Shown piece by piece: positions 35,357 through 43,248 of a DNA stretch of 64,000 nt; positions within the stretch are counted from its first letter, which is position 1, and each line of letters begins with the position of its first letter. The notes under the pieces are model-generated. The model saw only the letters and a list, made by a program, of their open reading frames with translations. It searched no databases and was not told the DNA's origin. The position numbers were made by a program, and so were the translations under genes. The DNA is from Pelomonas baiyunensis (lineage in GTDB: Bacteria > Pseudomonadota > Gammaproteobacteria > Burkholderiales > Burkholderiaceae_C). Where the stretch lies: positions 496,001-560,000 of the forward strand of contig NZ_JBIGIB010000004.1 of the NCBI RefSeq assembly GCF_043555935.1, read 5' to 3'.

Positions 35357-35725
35357 ATGTTCCACGCTGTTGTTCACCTCGACCACCACCACGCGCAAGT
35401 GCTGCATTTCGATGCCCACCAGGTGCACGCCGCCCGCATCGACGCCCACGAGCGCCACAGCCACGGCCACCACGAGCGCACCGAGCAGGCGCTGTACGAG
35501 CAGCTGTGCCAGGCCCTGAAGGACACGCCCGAGGTGCTGATCACCGGCTCGCATGTCGTCATCCACCAGTTCAAGCACTACGTGGAAGCGCACTGCCCCA
35601 AGCTGGCCACGCAGATTGCCGACTACCGCGCCTCGGCCGCGCTGAGCCAGGGCCAGATGCTGGCCATGGCGCGCCAGTTCTTCGTGGCCCACGACCGCAT
35701 GGCCGGCGTGCCCACGCCGACCTGA
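35357..35725 (+). CDS. His-rich eRF1-domain-like 'translational machinery' protein
   Basis: A 122-residue soluble protein. FHAVVHLDHHHAQVLHFDAHQVHAARIDAHERHSHGHH is very rich in histidine. The second half (EVLITGSHVVIHQFKHYVEAHCPKLATQIADYR, then LAMARQFFVAHDRM) follows the layout of a family related to the eRF1 domain 3/pelota fold, often labelled translational machinery protein. The function is not established; roles in stress or ribosome-associated processes have been guessed. AAGGAG lies just upstream. It is co-oriented with the DksA-like gene 26 bp before it. Confidence 0.65.
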   Translation: MFHAVVHLDHHHAQVLHFDAHQVHAARIDAHERHSHGHHERTEQALYEQLCQALKDTPEVLITGSHVVIHQFKHYVEAHCPKLATQIADYRASAALSQGQMLAMARQFFVAHDRMAGVPTPT

Positions 35726-35824
35726 AAACCGACCGAGCGGCGATATCGCACACCCGCGCGGGTGGCGTGACCGGAACGGTCATGCGGGGCCCCTAGACTC
35801 GCCAGAGTCTGCGCCCCGCTCCTT

Positions 35825-36574
35825 GTGAAACGCCGCCTCTGCCTCGCCCTGCCCGCCCTGCTCGCTGCGCGACCCTCGGTCGCCGCAGCCGATGAGCCCG
35901 TGCTGCTGGGCGTGACGGAAAACCTGGCCCCGCTGAACTACCTGGAAGACGGCCTGGCGCAGGGCTTCAGCGTGGAGTTGCTGCGGCTGATGACCGCGCA
36001 GGCCGGCCTGCGGCTGGAGCTGCAGGTGCTGCCCTGGCAGCGCGCCATGCAGGTGGCCGAAGGCAGCGCGAACAGCGTGCTGTTCTCGCTGACCCGCACG
36101 CCCGAGCGCGAGGCGCAGTTCCAGTGGGTGGGCCCGATCGCGCAGCGCCGCATCCTGATCTACAAGCTCGCGTCGCGCACCGAGCTGACCCTCACGCAAC
36201 TCAGCGAGCTGGGCAGCGCCCGCATCGGCGTGGTGCGCGAGTCGGCCGCCGACAAGCAGCTGCAAGCCGCGGGCCTCAAGCCCGGCCTGCAGCTGGAACA
36301 AGGCCTGGACGACGCCACCAACGTGCGCAAGCTGCTGGCCGGCCGCATGGACTACGTGGCCCTGCTGGACTGGGCCGCTGCCTGGAACCTGCGCCAGCTG
36401 CAGCTGCCCTACGGCACGCTGCAAGCGGTGATGGAGCAGGACGCCTCCCGCGCCTACTACTTCGGCCTGCGGCCCGACGCCGACCCGGCCTTGGTGCGGC
36501 GCCTGCAAGCCGCGTTGGACACGCTGCGCCGCGACGGCCGCTACGACAAGCTGCGCCAGCGCTACTTCCGCTGA
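35825..36574 (+). CDS. Orphan periplasmic solute-binding protein (SBP_bac_3-like), GTG start
   Basis: A 249-residue protein beginning at GTG. The short Sec leader KRRLCLALPALLAARPSVAAA is cleaved near ADEP. It has VTENLAPLNYLEDGLAQGFSVELLRLMTAQAG, the lobe-2 element LGSARIGVVRESAADKQL and a terminal LRRDGRYDKLRQRYF, typical of extracellular family 3 proteins. There is no ABC permease or ATPase nearby. It is the third such orphan in the window. The ligand is unknown. Confidence 0.78.
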   Translation: MKRRLCLALPALLAARPSVAAADEPVLLGVTENLAPLNYLEDGLAQGFSVELLRLMTAQAGLRLELQVLPWQRAMQVAEGSANSVLFSLTRTPEREAQFQWVGPIAQRRILIYKLASRTELTLTQLSELGSARIGVVRESAADKQLQAAGLKPGLQLEQGLDDATNVRKLLAGRMDYVALLDWAAAWNLRQLQLPYGTLQAVMEQDASRAYYFGLRPDADPALVRRLQAALDTLRRDGRYDKLRQRYFR

Positions 36575-36616
36575 CGCGACATCGCACGTCCCCGAGGGCA
36601 CGCCCCCGCGGGGCGC

Positions 36617-37462
36617 TCAACCCGTCAACTGCTCGTGCACCCGCTGCGCAATCGGCTGCAGCGCCACCGAGGGCTGGGCGCTCAAGGCGTAGCCGAACTC
36701 GCCGTCGGCCCAGTACAGCGTGGTGCGGGCGTCCTGCTGCAGCAGCCGGAACTCGGGCGCCGCCGGAGCCGCACCGGGCGCCAGCACCGCCACGTACAGC
36801 GTCAGCCGGTCGCCCGTGGCGTTTTCGTACATGAACTGGGCGCGCGGGCTGCCCGGCTGGGTGGCCTCGCCCGGCAGCAGGCGGCCGCCCAGCAGGGTGT
36901 AGCCCCGGTCGGTCAGCACCGGCACGGTCAAGGGGCGGCCCAGCCGCTTGCTGAGCCACTGCACCAGGTGGGCCTGCTCGGCGGCGGTCACCTCCACCGG
37001 GTGGCGCTTTTCGGCGCTGTAGACAGCAAACGCCACGCCGGCCTGGCGGGCGAACTCCGGCACCGCCGCCGGCCCCTGGGCCAGCAAGCCCGCGGTGGGC
37101 GCGCCGGCGTCGTGCTGGCCCCAGCGGTAGCCACCGAACACGCCCAGCGCCACCAACAGGCCCGCCGCCAGCGCCTGCGGCAGCGCCCGCCGCCAGCGCC
37201 GAGCGGCGGCCTCGCGCAGCACGATGCCGCTGAGCTCACGCGGGGTTTCGCCCAGCGGCCAGTCGCGGGCCAGGCCGCGCAGGGCCTGGCGCTGGGCCTG
37301 CCAGGCCCGCACCTGTTCGGCGGCCAGCGGGTCGGCATTCAGCCGGGCCAGCACCTCCGGCCGCTCGTCACTGGGCAGTTGGCTGTCCACGAAGGCGTGC
37401 AGCCGCGCGTCGTCGGGCGAGAGGCCCGGGTCGGGGGAGGGGGTGGGGCGCTCAGACGTCAT
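36617..37462 (-). CDS. Anti-sigma factor, membrane-anchored
   Basis: A 281-residue protein. The N-terminal cytoplasmic part (DDARLHAFVDSQLPSDERPEVLARLNADP) is a typical anti-sigma/zinc-finger-like region, although the His-x3-Cys-x2-Cys zinc motif is absent. One hydrophobic helix is at about 99-116 (ALAAGLLVALGVFGGYRWG). The periplasmic part has VEVTAAEQAHLVQWLSKRLGRPL and GGRLLPGE. Its ATG overlaps the stop of the ECF sigma gene by four bases (ATGA), the usual arrangement for a co-translated sigma/anti-sigma pair. Confidence 0.82.
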   Translation of the reverse strand: MTSERPTPSPDPGLSPDDARLHAFVDSQLPSDERPEVLARLNADPLAAEQVRAWQAQRQALRGLARDWPLGETPRELSGIVLREAAARRWRRALPQALAAGLLVALGVFGGYRWGQHDAGAPTAGLLAQGPAAVPEFARQAGVAFAVYSAEKRHPVEVTAAEQAHLVQWLSKRLGRPLTVPVLTDRGYTLLGGRLLPGEATQPGSPRAQFMYENATGDRLTLYVAVLAPGAAPAAPEFRLLQQDARTTLYWADGEFGYALSAQPSVALQPIAQRVHEQLTG

Positions 37463-38031
37463 CGCTTCACACGCGACAGGTTCAGGATGCGGGCACCGCC
37501 CGCGGCGGTGGGCGGCGGGGCGGCAGCGCCCGTTTCGGCCTCGGGCGGGGGCAGCGGGCTGGCCGGGGTGCTGAGCCAGCTCCGCAAGGTTTCCCGCCCG
37601 CGGTGCAAGCGCGACATGACCGTGCCCAGCGGCACGCCCAGGATGTCCGCCGCCTCGGCGTAGGTGTACTCCTCCACCACCACCAGCAGCATCACCGCGC
37701 GCTGGCCGTCGGGCAGTGCGGCCAGCGCACGCTCCAGGTCCAGGCGCAGGCCGGCCGGCGCGTCGGCCGGGTCGGGCCGGTCGGGCACGTCGTCCAGGGC
37801 GGCCGCACCGTCGTCCAGCCGCCAGTCGCGCAGCTGGTTCAGGTGCAGGTTGTGCATGATGGACAGCAGCCAGGGCCGCAGCGCCGTGCCCGGGCGCCAC
37901 AGGCTCCATTTGCGGCAGGCACGCTCCAGCGTGTCTTGCACCAGGTCGTCGGCCCGGGTGGCGTCGCCCGTCAACAGCCGCGCATACCGGCGCAGGGCCG
38001 GCATGTGGGTGAGCAGCTGTTCAACGGGCAT
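37459..38031 (-). CDS. ECF-family RNA polymerase sigma factor
   Basis: A 190-residue sigma-70-family factor. Region 2 is at about 10-75 (LRRYARLLTGDATRADDLVQDTLERACRKW, then PWLLSIMHNLHLNQLRDWR) and region 4 at about 108-155 (ALAALPDGQRAVMLLVVVEEYTYAEAADILGVPLGTVMSRLHRGRE, in parts). There is a Pro/Ala-rich C-terminal extension. It directs polymerase to alternative promoters, presumably including its own operon. The operon order is lipoprotein (38415-38044), sigma, anti-sigma. Confidence 0.92.
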   Translation of the reverse strand: MPVEQLLTHMPALRRYARLLTGDATRADDLVQDTLERACRKWSLWRPGTALRPWLLSIMHNLHLNQLRDWRLDDGAAALDDVPDRPDPADAPAGLRLDLERALAALPDGQRAVMLLVVVEEYTYAEAADILGVPLGTVMSRLHRGRETLRSWLSTPASPLPPPEAETGAAAPPPTAAGGARILNLSRVKR

Positions 38032-38043
38032 GCCGGGCCTCGA

Positions 38044-38415
38044 TCACGGACGGGCCAGCTGCCAGACCTTGTTGAAGCCGTCGCCGGTGCGGTCGCCGGG
38101 CTTCTGGTCTTTCACCCAGAAGTACAGCGGCTTGCCCTTGTAGGCCCACTGGGCCTTGCCGTCGTCGCGGGTGATGACGGTCCAGTCGCCCCGGGCGGCG
38201 TCGCCGGCGGCGGCGGCCAGCGGCGGCCAATTGGTGGCGCAGGGGCCATTGCACACGCTCTTGCCGCTGCCGGCGGTGTCTTTGTCGAAGGTGTAGAGCG
38301 TCATGCCGTTGGCCCCCACCAGCACGCCGTCGGCCGCCGAGGCGGGCGCGGGCGGAACGGAGGCACAGCCGGTGACGGCCAGGACGGCGGCACACGCCAG
38401 GAGGCGGAAGTTCAT
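38044..38415 (-). CDS. Secreted-repeat (COG4315) lipoprotein
   Basis: A 123-residue lipoprotein. The leader MNFRLLACAAVLAVTGC has a lipobox with Cys17. The mature domain carries the COG4315 repeat: GMTLYTFDKDTAGSGKSVCNGPCATNWPPL and TRDDGKAQWAYKGKPLYFWVKD. Such proteins are small surface or periplasmic beta proteins of unknown function, commonly found with ECF sigma genes. It lies 12 bp upstream of the sigma gene and is probably the first gene of that operon. Confidence 0.9.
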   Translation of the reverse strand: MNFRLLACAAVLAVTGCASVPPAPASAADGVLVGANGMTLYTFDKDTAGSGKSVCNGPCATNWPPLAAAAGDAARGDWTVITRDDGKAQWAYKGKPLYFWVKDQKPGDRTGDGFNKVWQLARP

Positions 38416-38488
38416 GTCGGGTCTCTCAAAAAAGGTGGGGACAAGACGGTGAACACGCGAGCCCCCCGGACTATTCCATGCCGCCAGA

Positions 38489-40573
38489 ATGCCGGCCATG
38501 ACCGCGCCCGCTCCAGCGCCCGCCCCGGCCGCTGCCTCCACCGCCGCCAAGGCCAAATCCGCCCCCCAGAAGGCGATGGAAAAGCTCGGCCTGGTGCGCG
38601 ACATCGACCTGGCCCTGCACCTGCCGCACCGCTACGAAGACGAAACCCGCATCACGCCCATCGGCGCGCTGCGCGACAACGAGCCCGCCCAGGTGGAAGG
38701 TGTGGTGGTGGACTGCCAGGTGGAGATGCGCGGCCGGCGCCAGTTGCTGGTGCGCCTGAAGGACGAGTCCGGCTCGTTGCTGTTGCGCTTCCTGCACTTC
38801 TACCCCTCGCAGCAAAAGCAGATGTCGGCCGCCACGCGGCTGCGGGTGCGGGGGGAGGCGCGCATCGGCTTCTTCGGCCGCGAGATGGTGCACCCGGTGG
38901 TGAAGGTGGTGGACGACACCACCCCGCTGGCGCAATCGCTCACGCCGGTCTACCCGGCGTCGGCCCAGCTGCCGCAGGCCTACCTGCGCAAGGCCGTGGC
39001 CTCGGGCCTGGCGCGGGCCGACCTGCGGGAGATCCTGCCCCACGGCGTGGTGCCGCCCGGCCTGCCCAGCCTGAAAGACGCACTGAACTACCTGCACCAC
39101 CCGCCGCCCAGCGCGCAGCTGGCGGCGCTGGAGGACCACAGCCACCCGGCCTGGCAGCGCCTGAAGTTCGAGGAGCTGCTGGCCCAGCAGCTGTCGCAGC
39201 TGCGGGCCCAGCGGGAACGCGCGCTGCTGGTGGCGCCGGCCCTGCGCGGCCAGCCCGGCGGCCTGCACGAACGCCTGTTGGGCGTGCTGCCCTTTCAGCT
39301 GACCGCCGCGCAGCAGCGGGTGTGCGAGGAAATTGCGCAAGACCTGGCCCGCCCGCAGCCCATGCACCGCCTGCTGCAGGGCGACGTGGGCTCGGGCAAG
39401 ACGGTGGTGGCCGCACTCGCGGCGGCCGTGGCCATCGGCGCGGGCTGGCAGTGCGCGCTGATGGCGCCCACCGAGATCCTGGCCGAGCAGCACTTCCGCA
39501 AGCTCATCGGCTGGCTGGAGCCGCTGGGCCTCAAGATCGCCTGGATCACCGGCAGCGTGAAAGGCAAGGCCCGCCAGGCCATGCTGGACGCGGCCGCCTC
39601 GGGCGAGGCGCAGCTGGTGGTGGGCACGCACGCCGTGATCGAAGACAAGGTGCGCTTTGCCAAGCTGGGCCTGGCCATCATCGACGAGCAGCACCGCTTC
39701 GGCGTGGCGCAGCGGCTGGCCTTGCGCCAGAAGTTGAAGGCCATGGATCTGGAGCCGCACATGCTGATGATGAGCGCCACGCCCATCCCGCGCACGCTGG
39801 CCATGACCTACTTCGCCGACCTGGACGTGTCTACCATCGACGAGCTGCCCCCGGGCCGCAGCCCCATCGTCACCAAGGTGTTCACCGACAGCAAGCGCGA
39901 CGACGTGATCGACAAGATCCGCATGGCGGTGGCCGACGGCGCGCAGGTGTACTGGGTGTGCCCGTTGGTGGAAGAAAGCGAGGCCATCGACCTGCGCAAC
40001 GCCACCGAGACGCACGAGGAGCTGAGCGCCACGCTGGCCGGCACGAGCGTGGGGCTGCTCCACGGCCGCATGTCGCCGGCCGACAAGGCGGCGGTGATGG
40101 CGCAGTTCTCCAGCGGGCAGATGAGCGTGCTGGTGGCCACCACCGTGATCGAAGTGGGCGTGGATGTGCCCAACGCCAGCCTGATGGTGATCGAGCACGC
40201 CGAGCGCTTTGGCCTGGCGCAGCTGCACCAGCTGCGCGGCCGCGTGGGCCGGGGCGCGAAGGCCAGCGTGTGCGTGCTGATCTACACGCCGCCGCTGAGC
40301 GACACCGGCAAGTCACGCCTGAAGGCCATGGCCGAGACGACCGACGGTTTCGAGATCGCGCGGCGAGACCTGGACATCCGCGGCCCGGGCGAATTCATGG
40401 GCTCGCGCCAGAGCGGCGCCGAGCTGCTGCGCTTTGCCGACCTGCAGGAAGACGCCCCCCTGCTGGTGGCCGCCCGCGCCCTGGCCCCGCAACTGCTGGA
40501 CCGCGCGCCGGATGCGGCGCACCGGCAAGTCACGCGCTGGCTGGGCACCAAGGCGGAGTTCCTGAAAGCCTGA
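38489..40573 (+). CDS. recG: ATP-dependent DNA helicase RecG
   Basis: A 694-residue branch-migration helicase that remodels stalled forks and Holliday-like structures. The N-terminal wedge/OB domain spans about residues 30-230. SF2 motifs follow: LLQGDVGSGKTVVA (Walker A), IIDEQHRFGV (DEQH box), MSATPIPRTLAMT and a C-terminal helicase domain with LRGRVGRG and the RecG TRG-like region (RLKAMAETTDGFEIARRDLDIRGPGEFMG). The length equals E. coli RecG (693). A second ATG at 38498 is possible. A hairpin overlaps the stop. Confidence 0.96.
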   Translation: MPAMTAPAPAPAPAAASTAAKAKSAPQKAMEKLGLVRDIDLALHLPHRYEDETRITPIGALRDNEPAQVEGVVVDCQVEMRGRRQLLVRLKDESGSLLLRFLHFYPSQQKQMSAATRLRVRGEARIGFFGREMVHPVVKVVDDTTPLAQSLTPVYPASAQLPQAYLRKAVASGLARADLREILPHGVVPPGLPSLKDALNYLHHPPPSAQLAALEDHSHPAWQRLKFEELLAQQLSQLRAQRERALLVAPALRGQPGGLHERLLGVLPFQLTAAQQRVCEEIAQDLARPQPMHRLLQGDVGSGKTVVAALAAAVAIGAGWQCALMAPTEILAEQHFRKLIGWLEPLGLKIAWITGSVKGKARQAMLDAAASGEAQLVVGTHAVIEDKVRFAKLGLAIIDEQHRFGVAQRLALRQKLKAMDLEPHMLMMSATPIPRTLAMTYFADLDVSTIDELPPGRSPIVTKVFTDSKRDDVIDKIRMAVADGAQVYWVCPLVEESEAIDLRNATETHEELSATLAGTSVGLLHGRMSPADKAAVMAQFSSGQMSVLVATTVIEVGVDVPNASLMVIEHAERFGLAQLHQLRGRVGRGAKASVCVLIYTPPLSDTGKSRLKAMAETTDGFEIARRDLDIRGPGEFMGSRQSGAELLRFADLQEDAPLLVAARALAPQLLDRAPDAAHRQVTRWLGTKAEFLKA

Positions 40574-40602
40574 AGCCCTCGGGGCACGCCGCCGAGGGCT
40601 TC
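40572..40602 (+). terminator. Hairpin at the end of recG, without T-run
   Basis: An 11-bp perfect stem (GAAGCCCTCGG at 40572-40582 and CCGAGGGCTTC at 40592-40602) starts within the recG stop codon. It is followed by GCTTGGG, so no U-tract. It may terminate weakly or protect the 3' end; the convergent lipoprotein gene could use the same hairpin. Confidence 0.5.
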
Positions 40603-40662
40603 GCTTGGGTCACCGGCTGCGCGACGCATGTGGCCCGCGCCTCATCGGCCGGGCCGCACGCC

Positions 40663-40869
40663 TCACTTGCAGGTGAAGCTCTTGGCGTTCACTTCCTTCA
40701 CATTGCCGGCGCCGCAGGTGGCCGTGGCTTGCTCGCTCATGCGGCTGATGGAGGCCGAGTCGGTCGTGGTGTGAACCGGCGGCGCGAACACGCAGGCGCT
40801 GAGCAGGGCAGCAGCAGCGAGTGCGGCGAGTGCGGCGAGTGCGGTGGGAAGGGCGGTGAAGCGGGTCAT
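40663..40869 (-). CDS. Small lipoprotein of unknown function
   Basis: A 68-residue protein. The lipoprotein leader MTRFTALPTALAALAALAAA ends in LLSAC, giving a mature chain of about 43 residues with two further Cys (ATCGAGNVKEVNAKSFTC). GAGGGACC lies upstream of the ATG. The leader contains three tandem 9-bp units (40819-40845) encoding repeated Leu-Ala-Ala. Function is unknown. Confidence 0.7.
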   Translation of the reverse strand: MTRFTALPTALAALAALAAAALLSACVFAPPVHTTTDSASISRMSEQATATCGAGNVKEVNAKSFTCK

Positions 40870-40982
40870 GCGGGGTCCCTCAAAAAGTGTTGTGAAGGCC
40901 TGCACGTTAGGGCGAGGGCGTGCGCCTGTCGCACCCGGTGCGACGGGCTGCACGACGCGGGGGGTCAGCTGCAGCCGACGTG

Positions 40983-42170
40983 TCATGAATGGCGCCCGCC
41001 AGCGCCCGGGTCCGCCGCCTGCGGGAGGCCCAGGCACACGCCCAGGTCACGCGCGGTGGCCAGGGTGTCACCGTCCAGCGGCACGGCCTTCATGCGGCCG
41101 GCCACCTCGGCCAGCGGCACAGGGCGCACGTCGCGGCCGTCCAGCGCCACCATCACACCGCTCTGGCCGGCCGCCAGCGCGCGCACGGCAGCCGCCCCGA
41201 AGCGCAGCGCCGCCACCCGGTCGAAGGCGCTGGGGCTGCCGCCGCGCAGCAAATGGCCCAGCACCACGCAGCGCGCGTCCTTGCCGGTCAGGCGTGCCAG
41301 CGCCTGGCTGACCTGCTCGCCCATGCCGCCCAGGCGCTCGGCATGGCCCGCCTCGGCCGGGCCGCACAGCGCACGCTCACCGTCGCGGGGATGCGCGCCT
41401 TCGGCCACCACGACGAGCGAGTAGCCCAGCCCCTGGGCCTCGCGGCGGGCGATGAGCTCGGCCACCGGGGCCAGATCGAACGGAATCTCGGGCAGCAGGA
41501 TGGCGTGCGCCCCACCCGCCAGACCAGCGTGCAGCGCAATCCAGCCGGCGTAGCGGCCCATCACCTCCACCGTCAGCACACGGTGGTGGCTGGCGGCGGT
41601 GGTGTGCAGGCGGTCCAGGCACTCGCTGGCAAAGGCCACCGCGGTGTCGAAACCAAAGGTCATCACCGTGCCGTCCAGGTCGTTGTCGATGGTCTTGGGC
41701 ACGCCCACCACCGGCAGCCCGCGCTGGGCCAGCTGGTGCGCAATCGCGAGCGACCCGTCGCCGCCCACGGCCACCAGGGCGTCGATGCCTTCTCGCGCCA
41801 GCGCGTCGAGCAGGTCTTGCGAACGGTCCACCAGCGCGGTGCGGCCGTCCGGCTGCGGCATGGGGTAGGCAAACGGGTTGCCCTTGCTGGTGGAGCCCAG
41901 CAGCGTGCCGCCCAGGGCGGCCAGGCCCTCCACGCGTTCAGCGGTCAGCTCGATGCAGCCGTCGCCAGCGCGGTACCGGTCGGGCCGCAGCAGGCCGTCG
42001 TAGCCGTCGCGGATGCCGACGCAGGTCCAGCCCCGCAGCAGGGCGGCCCGCGTCACGGCCTGGATCACCGCGTTCAAGCCCGGCGCGTCACCGCCGCCGG
42101 TGGTGATGGCGATGCGGCGAAGCGGGCGGGCGGGGTGAACGGGGCGGGAGGGGTGGGCGTCGGCACTCAT
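40983..42170 (-). CDS. 6-phosphofructokinase (PfkA family, mixed-type active site)
   Basis: A 395-residue phosphofructokinase. It has TTGGGDAPGLNAVIQ at the N-terminus, LVAVGGDGSLAIAHQL, VPKTIDNDLDGTVMTFGFDTA, VEVMGRYAGWIAL and GGSPSAFDR. Gly in GGDGS is the residue normally associated with ATP use, while Lys in PKTIDND is normally seen in PPi-dependent enzymes; the combination is typical of the longer 'clade III' PFKs. The preferred phosphoryl donor therefore needs testing. It is cytoplasmic and glycolytic. Many Burkholderiales lack canonical ATP-PFK, so this may be PPi-linked or regulatory. Confidence 0.88.
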   Translation of the reverse strand: MSADAHPSRPVHPARPLRRIAITTGGGDAPGLNAVIQAVTRAALLRGWTCVGIRDGYDGLLRPDRYRAGDGCIELTAERVEGLAALGGTLLGSTSKGNPFAYPMPQPDGRTALVDRSQDLLDALAREGIDALVAVGGDGSLAIAHQLAQRGLPVVGVPKTIDNDLDGTVMTFGFDTAVAFASECLDRLHTTAASHHRVLTVEVMGRYAGWIALHAGLAGGAHAILLPEIPFDLAPVAELIARREAQGLGYSLVVVAEGAHPRDGERALCGPAEAGHAERLGGMGEQVSQALARLTGKDARCVVLGHLLRGGSPSAFDRVAALRFGAAAVRALAAGQSGVMVALDGRDVRPVPLAEVAGRMKAVPLDGDTLATARDLGVCLGLPQAADPGAGGRHS

Positions 42171-42210
42171 GACGCCGCAGTCTGCCGCAGCCGCCCGCCG
42201 CTGCGCGGCC

Positions 42211-43113
42211 TTATTTCGGCGCGGCGGCCAGGAAGGCCTTGACCTCGCCCACCAGCCACTCCGGGTCGTCCCACATCAGGAAGTGGTAGCCCTGCGCGCT
42301 CATGCTCACCTTCACGCCGCTCAGGCCAGCGTACTGGCCTTCAAAGATGCGGCGGGTGCTGTCCAGCGTGGAGCCCATGGGCGCGTAGGCCGCCCAGGCC
42401 CCCAGCACCAAGGTCGGCGTGGTGATCTGGGGCAGCAAGGGGCGCAGGTCAGCCCCCCACAGCTCCGACATGGCCTGCGCGGAGGTCGCGCGGTCGCTGG
42501 CCAGCGACCAGCCGGCCACGCGCTCGTTGTTGGCCGGCGTGCGGCTCATGCCCATCGCGCCCTGGCGTGCGCCGGCCTCCCATTGCGCCGGCGTGGCGTT
42601 CAGCATCTGCTGGCGCATGGCGGCGGCCGCGCCCTTGGCAGCCTCAGCCGTCATGCCGCGAATGCCGGCAAAGAAGGGCAGCGAGTCCACGATCACCAGG
42701 CGGTCGATGCGCGCGGGCTGCGCGGCAGCCATCTTCAGCGCAAGCGCGCCGCCCAGGCTGTGCCCCATGACGACGGGCTGCTTGAGTTGGCGGTCGTCCA
42801 GGTAAGCCAGCAGGCGGTCGCGCATGCCGTCCAGAAACGGGTCGGTCTGGATGGCCGGCGCGCCGGCGAAACCCGGCAGCTGCACGATGTGGCACTGCAC
42901 CTGCGGTTGCAGGGCGGCGCAGGTTTCCGTCCAGGTCGCAGCGGCGCTGTTCAGGCCCGGAATCATCAGCACCGGGCGGCCTTGGCCCACCACCTCCACG
43001 CGCAGGTCGCGGAACTCCACCGGCGCGGCACGGCTGAGGCCCGGTACCACCGCCGTGACCATGACCGCCGCCGCGGCGCACAGGCCAGCCCAGGAACGGG
43101 TGCGAATCCACAT
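42211..43113 (-). CDS. Alpha/beta-fold hydrolase, exported
   Basis: A 300-residue protein with a signal peptide (SWAGLCAAAAVMVTAVVPGLSRA). The catalytic serine, about Ser119, lies in the nucleophile elbow VVMGHSLGGAL. The oxyanion region VLMIPGLNSAAATW and a C-terminal catalytic His in GYHFLMWDDPEWL complete the triad pattern, with the Asp in the strand before. It is a periplasmic or secreted esterase/lipase-like enzyme of unknown substrate. The ATG at 43113 is chosen because AAGGA precedes it by eight bases; a TTG at 43128 is in frame upstream but less likely. Confidence 0.82.
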   Translation of the reverse strand: MWIRTRSWAGLCAAAAVMVTAVVPGLSRAAPVEFRDLRVEVVGQGRPVLMIPGLNSAAATWTETCAALQPQVQCHIVQLPGFAGAPAIQTDPFLDGMRDRLLAYLDDRQLKQPVVMGHSLGGALALKMAAAQPARIDRLVIVDSLPFFAGIRGMTAEAAKGAAAAMRQQMLNATPAQWEAGARQGAMGMSRTPANNERVAGWSLASDRATSAQAMSELWGADLRPLLPQITTPTLVLGAWAAYAPMGSTLDSTRRIFEGQYAGLSGVKVSMSAQGYHFLMWDDPEWLVGEVKAFLAAAPK

Positions 43114-43248
43114 GTTTGTGTCCTTCAAAGTTTCAAGGGGGCGGATGTTGCCCGCATTCCGACCGCTCGCCGGCCAGGCATGCGCCCAATGGCGACTTGC
43201 GCTGACGGATGGCGATGGCAGCCGACCGGTGGCGGGCGCTGCGCCGCG

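Noticed and set aside
37603..41424. A 1273-residue open frame on the plus strand
   Set aside because: It is an antiparallel or frame-shifted shadow of the sigma factor, recG and phosphofructokinase genes, with no domain or sensible composition.
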